From the NCBI GenBank assembly GCA_964647705.1, contig CAZYIW010000043.1, positions 1-8,099 of the forward strand: a stretch of DNA of 8,099 bases, given 5' to 3'. Of the stretch, positions 1 through 7,591 are shown piece by piece. Every line of letters starts with the position of its first letter. The first letter of the stretch is position 1. The stretch comes from CAZYIW01 sp964647705. GTDB taxonomy: Bacteria > Pseudomonadota > Gammaproteobacteria > PS1 > Pseudothioglobaceae. The translations under genes were made by a program, and so were the position numbers. The notes beneath the pieces are model-generated. The model was not told where the DNA came from, did not search any database, and was given only the letters and a program-made list of their open reading frames with translations.

Positions 1-1352
1 CCAACAAAAAAACCTAAAATTTTCTCATTACCAGATTTAAACTGCTCGACTTGTGCTTGATTATTGGCAATAATCTCATCGACAATGGCTTCAATCTCAC
101 CGGTATCGGTCATTTGCTTAAGCCCCTTGGATTCGATAATTTGATCAGCAGAACCTTCGCCATCCCACATGGCTTTAAACACGTCTTTGGCGATTTTTCC
201 TGAAATGGTATCGTCACTGATTCGTAATACCAGTTGAGACAAATCTTTAGCAGAAATGGGAGAGTTTTCAATGTCTGTCTGTTCTCTGTTAAGTGCAGCC
301 GTCAGCTCACCCATCACCCAGTTGGCGCAAAGTTTGGCATTGTTATTGCCTTCAAGCATTGCTTCGAAATAATCGGCCAATGTTTTTTGTGAAGTTAGAA
401 TATCTGCATCATAATCACTCAAGCCCAATTCTGAGACAAAACGTTGTTTTTTCTCTTGCGGTAGCTCCGGCAAATCTTTTTTGATTTGTTCAAGTAAGTC
501 ATCTGAAATCTCAACTGGCAAAAGATCAGGATCTGGGAAATAGCGATAATCATTGGCTTCTTCTTTAGAACGCATAGAACGAGTTTCGTTCTTAACAGCG
601 TCATAGAGTCTTGTCTCTTGTATCACCTTATCGCCATCTTCAATCACATCTTGCTGACGCTCAATCTCAAGATTGATGGCCTTTTCTAAGAATTTAAACG
701 AGTTGATGTTTTTAAGTTCTGTGCGTGTACCAAGTTCAGTCTGCCCTTTTGGGCGTATTGAAACATTGGCATCACAACGAAATGAACCCTCTTGCATATT
801 GCCGTCACAAATATCAATGTATTGCACCAAAGCGTGTATTTTTTTCGCATAAGCCACGGCTTCTTTGCTGCTTCTCATGTCAGGCTCAGATACTATCTCC
901 AGAAGTGGTGTACCAGCACGATTTAAATCCACTGCTGTATAGTCGTCATACATATCGTGCACTGATTTACCAGCATCTTCTTCTAGGTGTGCGCGGGTTA
1001 CACCAATGGTTTTGGTTTTTTCGCCCACTACAATGTCAATCTCACCTTTGCCAACAATTGGCCATTCTAGTTGTGAAATTTGATAGCCTTTAGGCAAGTC
1101 AGGATAAAAATAATTCTTACGATCAAACACATTGCGCTGATTAATGTGCGCATTAACCGCCAAACCAAAACGAATGGCTTTATTGATCGCCTCTTTATTA
1201 ACCACCGGAAGTACTCCTGGCAAACCCAGATCTACCGCACATGCTTGTGTGTTTGCTTCAGCGCCAAAAGCGGTGGATGCGCCAGAGAAAATCTTACTCT
1301 TGGTATTGAGTTGTGCGTGTATTTCTAAACCAATCACTGTTTCCCACTCCAT
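1..1352 (-). CDS. gatB: Aspartyl/glutamyl-tRNA(Asn/Gln) amidotransferase subunit B (3' end outside window)
   Basis: GatB is the kinase/tRNA-binding subunit of the cytoplasmic GatCAB amidotransferase. It activates the side chain of misacylated Glu-tRNA(Gln) or Asp-tRNA(Asn) with ATP and receives ammonia from GatA. I translated the frame by hand from the ATG at 1352. It opens with METVIGLEIHAQL-like family sequence (here MEWETVIGLEIHAQLNTKSK) and carries the family motifs RKNYFYPDLPKGYQISQ at residues 78-94, AHLEEDAGK at about 122-129 and VDLNRAGTPLLEIVSEPD at about 141-158, followed by the GSFRCDANVS and GTRTELKN segments. About 450 codons are present without a stop and the frame is open to the window edge at KILGFFVG. 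Family members are about 475 residues, so only the last part of the C-terminal YqeY-like tail is missing. The start shares one base with the gatA stop (TAATG), and an AGGAG lies 8 bases upstream of it. Confidence 0.97.
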   Translation of the reverse strand, partial: MEWETVIGLEIHAQLNTKSKIFSGASTAFGAEANTQACAVDLGLPGVLPVVNKEAINKAIRFGLAVNAHINQRNVFDRKNYFYPDLPKGYQISQLEWPIVGKGEIDIVVGEKTKTIGVTRAHLEEDAGKSVHDMYDDYTAVDLNRAGTPLLEIVSEPDMRSSKEAVAYAKKIHALVQYIDICDGNMQEGSFRCDANVSIRPKGQTELGTRTELKNINSFKFLEKAINLEIERQQDVIEDGDKVIQETRLYDAVKNETRSMRSKEEANDYRYFPDPDLLPVEISDDLLEQIKKDLPELPQEKKQRFVSELGLSDYDADILTSQKTLADYFEAMLEGNNNAKLCANWVMGELTAALNREQTDIENSPISAKDLSQLVLRISDDTISGKIAKDVFKAMWDGEGSADQIIESKGLKQMTDTGEIEAIVDEIIANNQAQVEQFKSGNEKILGFFV

Positions 1353-2800
1353 TAGCTTTGCTCCTGTGGGTGTTTTGTGTGCCAATCGGTTTTTAATTGA
1401 AACTGATGGGCAACATTAAGTAATTTTGACTCAGACCAGTAGTTGCCAATCAATTGCAACCCTACCGGCATATTGTTTGCAAAACCAGCAGGTATTGATA
1501 TGCCCGGCAGTCCTGCTAAGTTAGTGGACAGTGTATAGATATCGGCCAAATACATTGACACAGGATCTTTAATCGAACCCAAGTCCCAAGCTGTCGTCGG
1601 AGAAACAGGCCCCATAATCACATCAACTTCTTTAAATGCAGATTTAAAATCATCACTGATTAAATGTCTTGTTTTTTGTGCTTTTAGGTAGTAAGCATCA
1701 TAATAACCCGCTGATAGGGCATAGGCGCCAATCATAATGCGGCGTTTCACTTCATCACCAAACCCTTCTGATCGAGAACGCAAATACAAGTCTTCCAGAT
1801 CTTTTGGATCATCACAGCGGTAACCAAAACGAACGCCGTCCATTCGTGAAAGATTGGAAGAACATTCACAAGGAGCCACAATGTAATAGGTTGGAATCGC
1901 AAACTTTGAATTTGGCAACGAAACCTCTTTGATATTCGCTCCCATCGATTCAAAGTCTTTGATGGCGTTCATGATTTGTTGCTCAACCTTGGCGTCAAGT
2001 CCATCGGAAAAAAACTCTTTTGGTAGGCCGATATTTAATCCGTTTAACGAATCGTTTAAGTTTTTGGTGTAATCCTCAACATCCTTTTGAGCAGAAGTAG
2101 AATCTTTAGGGTCAAAGCCTGCCATGGCATTTAAGACAATGGCCGCATCTTCTGCAGTTTGTGTCATTGGTCCTGCTTGGTCTAAGCTTGATGCATAGGC
2201 AATCATACCGTATCTGGAAATACGACCATAAGTAGGCTTTAAACCGGTAATACCACACAAACTGGCCGGTTGTCTGATAGAGCCACCGGTATCGGTTCCC
2301 GTGGCAAATGCACTCAAACCGCCCGCCACCGCAGCGGCAGAGCCGCCTGATGAACCACCAGGCACTTTGTTTTTATCCCAAGGATTTTTAACGGCGCCAT
2401 AAAAAGAATTTTCATTCGAAGACCCCATGGCAAATTCATCCATATTGGCCTTGCCTAGCATCACCGCACCTGCAGAGTTAAGCTTATCACTCACGGTTGC
2501 ATCATAAGGTGCGTTAAAACTATCGAGCATTTTAGAACCTGCCGAGGTTTTAACACCTTTGGTGCAAAAAATATCTTTGTGCGCGTATGGAATGCCGGTT
2601 AATGTATCAGCCGCTCCTTTGGCTATGCTTTGATCGGCTTTTTGTGCTTGTTCAAGTGCCAATTCATCGGTTACGCTGATGTAACTATTCAGCTCTGAGT
2701 TGTGAATTTTATTTAAATAATGTTGGGTGAGCTCAACAGAAGAGAATTTTTTTTCTTTTAAGCCTTGTGCCAATTGTGAGATACTTTGGTGGTTCATCAC
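1352..2800 (-). CDS. gatA: Aspartyl/glutamyl-tRNA(Asn/Gln) amidotransferase subunit A
   Basis: GatA is the amidase-signature subunit of GatCAB. It hydrolyses glutamine and passes the ammonia to GatB for the transamidation of misacylated tRNA. The Ser-cisSer-Lys catalytic triad is visible as K75 (in AHKDIFC), S150 (in PGGSSGGS) and S174 (in DTGGSIRQPAS). The 75- and 24-residue spacings between them equal those known for the family (K79/S154/S178 in Staphylococcus GatA). The length of 482 residues is normal. The start is ambiguous. The frame can begin at GTG 2800, overlapping the gatC stop by four bases, or at the adjacent ATG 2797, giving a TGATG junction. I favour ATG 2797 because the next junction, gatA/gatB, has the same one-base overlap; numbering would then drop by one. 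No good Shine-Dalgarno sequence precedes either start, so translation probably depends on coupling to gatC. Confidence 0.98.
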   Translation of the reverse strand: MMNHQSISQLAQGLKEKKFSSVELTQHYLNKIHNSELNSYISVTDELALEQAQKADQSIAKGAADTLTGIPYAHKDIFCTKGVKTSAGSKMLDSFNAPYDATVSDKLNSAGAVMLGKANMDEFAMGSSNENSFYGAVKNPWDKNKVPGGSSGGSAAAVAGGLSAFATGTDTGGSIRQPASLCGITGLKPTYGRISRYGMIAYASSLDQAGPMTQTAEDAAIVLNAMAGFDPKDSTSAQKDVEDYTKNLNDSLNGLNIGLPKEFFSDGLDAKVEQQIMNAIKDFESMGANIKEVSLPNSKFAIPTYYIVAPCECSSNLSRMDGVRFGYRCDDPKDLEDLYLRSRSEGFGDEVKRRIMIGAYALSAGYYDAYYLKAQKTRHLISDDFKSAFKEVDVIMGPVSPTTAWDLGSIKDPVSMYLADIYTLSTNLAGLPGISIPAGFANNMPVGLQLIGNYWSESKLLNVAHQFQLKTDWHTKHPQEQS

Positions 2801-3084
2801 TCAATTACGGTTGGGACAAGATAGTGTTTTTTGCCAGTTTTCGGGGCAATTGATTGAAAATTATCTGAATCATCACTTTCGCTAACCTTGTCTTCACGCA
2901 GACGTTGTGACATATGAAGAGGATGAGCCATTGGTGCAATCTCATCGGTATTGGCTTTAGATAGCTTATCCACCAAATGCAAAATATTATTAAGATCGTT
3001 TGTGGTGTCGTCTAGCTGTTCAGCATTCACTGATAATCGAGCTAAATAAGCAATTTGACCGACTTGCTCTTTAGATAACGACAT
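2797..3084 (-). CDS. gatC: Aspartyl/glutamyl-tRNA(Asn/Gln) amidotransferase subunit C
   Basis: GatC is the small subunit that wraps around the GatA-GatB interface and stabilises the amidotransferase. The 95-residue length is typical. Family features are visible in order: an N-terminal helical part with IAYLARLSV (residues 11-19), the central PMAHPL (51-56), RLREDKV (61-67), and the C-terminal YLVPTVIE (88-95). The ATG at 3084 is preceded by AAGAGAAC with GAGA 8 bases from the start, a modest ribosome binding site that lies in one copy of an 11-base tandem repeat. It is the first gene of the C-A-B order, 26 bases downstream of the unknown coiled-coil gene, and its stop overlaps the gatA start. 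Confidence 0.97.
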   Translation of the reverse strand: MSLSKEQVGQIAYLARLSVNAEQLDDTTNDLNNILHLVDKLSKANTDEIAPMAHPLHMSQRLREDKVSESDDSDNFQSIAPKTGKKHYLVPTVIE

Positions 3085-3089
3085 AATAA

Positions 3090-3111
3090 TGTTCTCTTTT
3101 TGTTCTCTTTT
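3090..3111 (-). repeat. Perfect 11-base tandem duplication around the gatC ribosome binding site
   Basis: The unit TGTTCTCTTTT (plus strand) occurs at 3090-3100 and again, immediately adjacent and identical, at 3101-3111. On the coding strand it reads AAAAGAGAACA twice. The copy nearer gatC supplies the GAGA-type ribosome binding site; the distal copy begins on the last base of the upstream gene's TAA stop codon. It therefore fills nearly all of the 26-base intergenic gap. The repeat is read directly from the sequence; any effect on gatC translation is inference. Confidence 0.9.
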
Positions 3112-3701
3112 TAAAACGGTATAGGCATTTTGTTGATGACACTCATTGGCTTGGCAAATGAGGCACGAAGAATGGTCAAATCACGCTGCATCCAAGACAT
3201 AGAATCTTGCATAACTGTCATGTTTTTGTTCATTTCTTCCATGTTAATTAACATTGGTTCAAGCGCATCCATTTTAGCGCTAACACGAGTAAGATCAGCC
3301 GATATTGGATCCAAGTTATCCAACTTTAGCGCAATCACATCCATGTTTTTGTTAACTTTGGCAAAACTCTTTTCCATTTTTTCCACGGTATGGGTCATCT
3401 TACCAACGCTTTGTGTTAATTGATCCACACTTTCCACCATTGAGCTCATGTTACCGCCCATATTTGGATCCATGGCATCTGCAAGGCGCTCCATGTCTTG
3501 AGTAATGGAATAGATAATAGAAAACATACCTAAAACAATGGCACTGAATACCGCCAATGCTGGCAAGAAAAAACGTTCAAATTTGGTGTTGGTGTTGTTT
3601 TCAACATCCTCTAGCATTTTTTCTAAATCACTAATGCTAGAGGTGATCATCACCTCGTCATCGTTGACTTTTTCCTCAGGTTTTTGGTTTTCTTTTGTCA
3701 T
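3111..3701 (-). CDS. Hypothetical methionine-rich membrane-anchored coiled-coil protein
   Basis: I do not recognise a family with confidence. The 196-residue protein has an acidic, polar N-terminal tail (1-40), one strongly hydrophobic segment at about 44-65 (FFLPALAVFSAIVLGMFSII), then a long amphipathic region. From 88 to 130 the hydrophobic residues follow a clean heptad pattern: M88, L95, M102, M109, V116, I123, L130 in one core position and V92, V99, V106, F113, M120, L127 in the other. This indicates a parallel coiled coil, broken near P132 and P149. Two short internal echoes are present: K[LM]DxL[DE]P[IM] at 126-133 and 143-150, and NKNMxV at 117-122 and 158-163. Methionine is very frequent (22 of 196). 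It is probably a bitopic inner-membrane protein; there is no cleavable signal sequence, because the hydrophobic stretch is too far in. The ATG lies 3 bases after the aroB stop with only a weak GGGT upstream, so coupling to aroB is likely. Its position between aroB and gatC gives no clear functional clue. Confidence 0.85.
   Translation of the reverse strand: MTKENQKPEEKVNDDEVMITSSISDLEKMLEDVENNTNTKFERFFLPALAVFSAIVLGMFSIIYSITQDMERLADAMDPNMGGNMSSMVESVDQLTQSVGKMTHTVEKMEKSFAKVNKNMDVIALKLDNLDPISADLTRVSAKMDALEPMLINMEEMNKNMTVMQDSMSWMQRDLTILRASFAKPMSVINKMPIPF
3608..3656 (-). repeat. Overlapping inverted repeats early in the coiled-coil gene
   Basis: CCTCTAGCATT at 3608-3618 is the exact reverse complement of AATGCTAGAGG at 3633-3643, giving an 11-bp stem with a 14-base loop. 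The right arm also belongs to a second inverted repeat, GAGGTGAT (3640-3647) against ATCACCTC (3649-3656), which can form about 6 bp with a 5-base loop. The two stems share bases and cannot form together. On the mRNA they lie at codons 16-32 of the hypothetical protein. The arms are read directly; RNA folding and regulation are inference, since coding constraint alone could allow it. Confidence 0.6.
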
Positions 3702-3704
3702 GTT

Positions 3705-4784
3705 TTACCCGCAAAATTCATTAATCACCTGATCTAAAAGCACCTGTTGATAATCATCACTGATGTAGGCTTCACCCAATTTTTTCATCAAAATAAGGCG
3801 AATATTGCCATCAATTACTTTCTTATCAACCGACATTGCTGATACAAAATCAGAAGGGGTCATTTTACCATTAATACTCACAGGTAGATTAGCATTTTCT
3901 AATAAATGCCTGACTTGAGTAACCGCCTCAGCGTCCAGTAAACCCTCTAGGTGAGAGAGTTTTGTCGCCATTAGCATACCCACAGAAACCGCTTCTCCAT
4001 GAAGATAAACCCCATAACCCAAAGTGTTTTCAATGGCATGCGCAAATGTATGGCCCAGATTAAGCAGTGCTCTTTTTCCCGCCTCTAATTCATCTTCTGA
4101 AACAATTCTGGCTTTGTCTTCACAGCAGGTGTAGATTGCATCAATCAATAAAGATTTATCCCTGCCAATCAGTGCATTAATGTTTTTTTGCAAAAATTGT
4201 AAAAACTGTCGATTGCCCAACAAACCATATTTAATCACCTCTGCCATACCCGCTGAGAGTTCACGATCCTCTAAAGTATCCAGACTGTCAACATCAATAA
4301 GCACACACTTGGGTTGATAAAATGCACCAATCATGTTCTTTCCCAGTGCGTGGTTTACCCCAGTTTTGCCACCCACACTAGAATCCACTTGTGAAAGCAA
4401 TGTGGTTGGAATTTGAATAAAGTTCACCCCACGCTGATAAGACGCTGCGGCATAACCCGTCATGTCGCCAACAACGCCGCCACCCAATGCCACTAATGTG
4501 GCAGAACGATCAAACCTTGCTTCTAACAAAGCGGTAAAGATTAGGTTTAGGGTTTCTAGGTTTTTGTGTTTTTCCCCATCTGGCAAAATCACTTCACAAA
4601 CTTGATAACCTGCAAACAATGCTTTGACTTTTTCAAGATACAAAGGCGCCACCGTGGTGTTGGTGACAATCATCACTTGTTTGCCTTTGACGTGTTGAGT
4701 GATTAACTCAGCACTATCAAGCAAATCTTGCCCAATGTAGATAGGGTAAGATTTTTCACCAAGATCAAGGTTGAGTGTTTTCAT
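3705..4784 (-). CDS. aroB: 3-dehydroquinate synthase
   Basis: AroB converts DAHP (3-deoxy-D-arabino-heptulosonate 7-phosphate) to 3-dehydroquinate, the second step of the shikimate pathway to aromatic amino acids, folates and quinones. It is a cytoplasmic enzyme using NAD and a divalent metal. The 359-residue length is normal. Visible motifs are DGEKHK (69-74), the glycine-rich NAD-binding GGGVVGD (101-107), IPTTLLSQVDSSVGGKTGVN (125-144), and the three metal ligands E182 (AEVIKYG), H245 (NLGHTFAHAIE) and H262 (LHGEAVSVGM). These three sit exactly two residues before the E. coli ligands E184, H247 and H264. The ATG shares one base with the ileS stop (TAATG); a GAGA about 10 bases upstream is a weak ribosome binding site. 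In many gammaproteobacteria aroB follows aroK, so its place directly behind ileS is unusual. Confidence 0.98.
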   Translation of the reverse strand: MKTLNLDLGEKSYPIYIGQDLLDSAELITQHVKGKQVMIVTNTTVAPLYLEKVKALFAGYQVCEVILPDGEKHKNLETLNLIFTALLEARFDRSATLVALGGGVVGDMTGYAAASYQRGVNFIQIPTTLLSQVDSSVGGKTGVNHALGKNMIGAFYQPKCVLIDVDSLDTLEDRELSAGMAEVIKYGLLGNRQFLQFLQKNINALIGRDKSLLIDAIYTCCEDKARIVSEDELEAGKRALLNLGHTFAHAIENTLGYGVYLHGEAVSVGMLMATKLSHLEGLLDAEAVTQVRHLLENANLPVSINGKMTPSDFVSAMSVDKKVIDGNIRLILMKKLGEAYISDDYQQVLLDQVINEFCG

Positions 4785-7555
4785 TAGGCGTATTCTCTGT
4801 TTTCACCCGAGCCTACAACGTTCTCTACACATCGTCCGCAAAGCTCAGGATGTTCGCTATTATCACCCACATCTTCTCTATGGTGCCAACAACGTACACA
4901 CTTTTCATGCTCTGATTTTGTAACCTTAATTGCCACACCCTCTCCTGTATCAATAACGTCCGTGGGTTTTTCATCCATTGGATGAATTCTAGCATAGGAG
5001 GTAATAAATACAAACCTAAGCTCATCACTCAACTTAGCCAGTGATTGATAAACTTCATCGTCACAATACAAATCAACCTCAGCATCAAGTGAAGAACCAA
5101 TGACCTTATCGGCTCTTAGCTGTTCCATTTGTTTGCGAACATGCGGATTGATCAAACGTGCGGTTTCAATTGAGGGATTGTCGTACTCTTCTGACAAATC
5201 TTCATACCAAGTTTGCAAAAACACACTGTCGGTTTTATCGCCTGGCATATTCTGCCAAATATCCTCTGCAGTAAAAGAAAGAACAGGTGCTAGCCAACGC
5301 ACCATGGCTTCACTCAGGTGATACAGTGCACTTTGTGCAGAACGTCTGGCACGCGAATTCTCACCAGTGGTGTATTGACGATCTTTGATAATATCGAGAT
5401 AAAATCCGCCCAAATCATTGGTGCAGAAATTAAGAATCATCGCGGTGACATTGTGAAAATGATAATCTTCAAAGGCTTTGATAATTTGCGTCTGAAGCGA
5501 GTTTGTTTTGGCCACAATCCAACGATCCAAGTCTAGCAAATCTTTGTTTTCTAGTAAGTGTTTATCAGGCTCAAACCCTTGCATATTGGCCAACATAAAA
5601 CGCACAGTATTGCGAATACGGCGGTAAGAATCTGCCGAGCGCTTTAAGATTTCATCAGAAACACTCATCTCGCCGGTGTAATCGGTCGATGCAATCCAAA
5701 GGCGTAATATATCGGCTCCGAGTGAATTTACCACTTTTTGTGGCGGTATCACATTGCCCAGAGATTTACTCATTTTATGGCCGTGTTGATCCACAGTAAA
5801 ACCGTGTGTTAACACTTGTTTGTAAGGCGCTTTTCCATCAATGGCGCAAGCAGACAACAAAGCCGACTGAAACCATCCTCGATGCTGATCAGAGCCTTCT
5901 AGATACAAATCGGCTGTATCTGAGAGCTGTTGATTTTGTTTGAGTACGGCAAAATGCGATACACCTGAATCGAACCAAACATCCAAAGTATCTGTGATTT
6001 TGTCGTATTCATCAGACTCATCACCTAAAAGCTCTTTGGTTTCGGTGTCAAACCATGCCTCGATGCCGCTTTGTTCAATTTTGCTGGCAATTTTTTCAAA
6101 TAAATTTTTGGTATCAGGATGCAATTCCCCAGTTTGTTTATGCACAAACAAGGTAATCGGCACACCCCAAAAACGCTGACGTGAAATACACCAATCGGGA
6201 CGATTCTCAACCATCAACTCAATGCGTTTTTGCCCCCAATCTGGTATCCACTCGGTCTTTTTAATCTCACTAAAAGCATTGTCTCTCAAACCGTTTTGAT
6301 CCATTGACACAAACCACTGAGGCGTGGCTCTAAAAATAACCGGGGTTTTGTGTCGCCAACAATGCGGATACGAATGTGCAAATGCTTGGTTTTTAACCAA
6401 AGTATTTTTGTCTTTTAGAATTTCGATAACCGATTCATTGGCTTTGAAAATAAACTGTCCACCCACCAGTTCGGTGTCTTCAAAAAACACCCCTCTACCA
6501 TCCACAGGGCATTTCACCGGCAATTTGTATTTAAGCCCCACTGCATAGTCTTCCTGACCATGTGAAGGGGCTGTGTGTACGGCACCTGTGCCCGCTTCGG
6601 TGGTGACGTGATCGCCTAAGATGATTGGTACTTTTTTATCGTAGAATGGATGCTCGAGCATCAAACCTTCTAAGCTTGTGCCTGAATACACTTGATCAGC
6701 AATGATCGCGTTTTCCAACCCATAGCGTTTGATAGCGTCTTCGGCCAAATCTTTTGCCAACAGGTAGTATTCTTCGCCAACATCAACCAATACATAATCA
6801 AAATCTGGGTGAAGCGCTACCGCCTCGTTTGCAGGCAGTGTCCAGGGTGTGGTGGTCCAAATAACGCTAAATATGGGTTTATCAAGTCCAAACATTGCAT
6901 CATCAACAACCTTAAATTTCACATCAATCGCTTGAGATTCTTTGTCTTTGTATTCAACTTCCGCCTCGGCCAACGCAGAGCCACACTCAGTGCACCAGTG
7001 CACCGGTTTGTAACCTTTAGAAAGATGACCATTGTCGACGATCTTACCCAAGGCGCGAACAATGTCTGCTTCGTATTTAAAATCCTTGGTCAGATATGGA
7101 TTTTCCCAATCTCCCAAAACACCTAAGCGCTGAAAATCAACCTTTTGTTTATCAACTTGTGTTTGTGCGTATTGACGACACGCCTTACGAAAACTATTGG
7201 CATCAATCTTAACGCCAACTTTGCCTTTTTTCTTCTCAACATTGTGCTCAATCGGCAAGCCGTGGCAATCCCAACCTGGCACATACGGCGCATCATAGCC
7301 TGAGAGGGTTTTAGATTTGACAATGATGTCTTTGAGCACCTTGTTGACCGCATGACCGATGTGAATATCGCCATTGGCGTATGGCGGGCCATCATGCAAG
7401 GTGAACTTAGCTTTGCCTTTATTTTGCTCACGAATTTGTTGATACAAACCCTCCTCTTGCCATTTTTTCAAAAAATTAGGCTCTCGACCTGCCAAATTGG
7501 CCTTCATGGCAAATTTTGTGGCGGGTAAATTTAAGCTAGACTTGTAATCAGACAC
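4784..7555 (-). CDS. ileS: Isoleucyl-tRNA synthetase
   Basis: This class I synthetase charges tRNA(Ile) with isoleucine and edits misactivated valine. The 923-residue length and architecture are those of bacterial type 1 IleRS. The Rossmann core has HIGH at 65-68 (in PPYANGDIHIGH) and KMSKS at 594-598. The CP1 editing domain shows TTTPWTLPANEA (234-245) and GTGAVHTAPSHGQEDY (322-337) with the conserved editing aspartate D336. NRPDWCISRQRFWGVPI lies at 451-467. The C-terminal zinc site has all four cysteines, C886, C889, C906 and C909. The start is GTG at 7555, chosen because the resulting MSDYKSxLNLP matches the E. coli N-terminus as I recall it; the next ATG (codon 17) would cut into conserved sequence. 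No Shine-Dalgarno is visible before the GTG (upstream bases AAAAGCCCC), which is odd for such a gene. lspA, the usual downstream partner of ileS in many gammaproteobacteria, is replaced here by aroB. Confidence 0.98.
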   Translation of the reverse strand: MSDYKSSLNLPATKFAMKANLAGREPNFLKKWQEEGLYQQIREQNKGKAKFTLHDGPPYANGDIHIGHAVNKVLKDIIVKSKTLSGYDAPYVPGWDCHGLPIEHNVEKKKGKVGVKIDANSFRKACRQYAQTQVDKQKVDFQRLGVLGDWENPYLTKDFKYEADIVRALGKIVDNGHLSKGYKPVHWCTECGSALAEAEVEYKDKESQAIDVKFKVVDDAMFGLDKPIFSVIWTTTPWTLPANEAVALHPDFDYVLVDVGEEYYLLAKDLAEDAIKRYGLENAIIADQVYSGTSLEGLMLEHPFYDKKVPIILGDHVTTEAGTGAVHTAPSHGQEDYAVGLKYKLPVKCPVDGRGVFFEDTELVGGQFIFKANESVIEILKDKNTLVKNQAFAHSYPHCWRHKTPVIFRATPQWFVSMDQNGLRDNAFSEIKKTEWIPDWGQKRIELMVENRPDWCISRQRFWGVPITLFVHKQTGELHPDTKNLFEKIASKIEQSGIEAWFDTETKELLGDESDEYDKITDTLDVWFDSGVSHFAVLKQNQQLSDTADLYLEGSDQHRGWFQSALLSACAIDGKAPYKQVLTHGFTVDQHGHKMSKSLGNVIPPQKVVNSLGADILRLWIASTDYTGEMSVSDEILKRSADSYRRIRNTVRFMLANMQGFEPDKHLLENKDLLDLDRWIVAKTNSLQTQIIKAFEDYHFHNVTAMILNFCTNDLGGFYLDIIKDRQYTTGENSRARRSAQSALYHLSEAMVRWLAPVLSFTAEDIWQNMPGDKTDSVFLQTWYEDLSEEYDNPSIETARLINPHVRKQMEQLRADKVIGSSLDAEVDLYCDDEVYQSLAKLSDELRFVFITSYARIHPMDEKPTDVIDTGEGVAIKVTKSEHEKCVRCWHHREDVGDNSEHPELCGRCVENVVGSGENREYA

Positions 7556-7585
7556 GGGGCTTTTATAAACATGGATAAAAGCGCA

Positions 7586-7591
7586 ATTATA
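7586..7591 (-). promoter_or_regulatory. Likely -10 element of the ileS operon promoter
   Basis: On the minus strand the perfect sigma-70 hexamer TATAAT ends 30 bases before the ileS GTG. Transcription would start near 7579-7580, leaving a 5' leader of about 24 bases. At 16-18 bases upstream there is no good -35 (best candidates ACTAAA or CTAAAA), so the promoter may be weak or need an activator. With so short a leader there is no room for a riboswitch or T-box. No other promoter is evident within the cluster. Confidence 0.5.

Noticed and set aside
725..1093. 122-codon open frame on the plus strand
   Set aside because: It lies entirely inside gatB, antisense to conserved motifs, with a cysteine- and histidine-rich composition typical of a shadow frame and no ribosome binding site.
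6692..7126. 144-codon open frame on the plus strand
   Set aside because: It is antisense to the conserved editing-domain part of ileS and its protein resembles nothing I recognise; a shadow frame.
7123..7431. 102-codon frame on the minus strand in another phase of ileS
   Set aside because: It overlaps the IleRS HIGH region in a different frame; methionine- and lysine-rich low-complexity sequence with no own signals.
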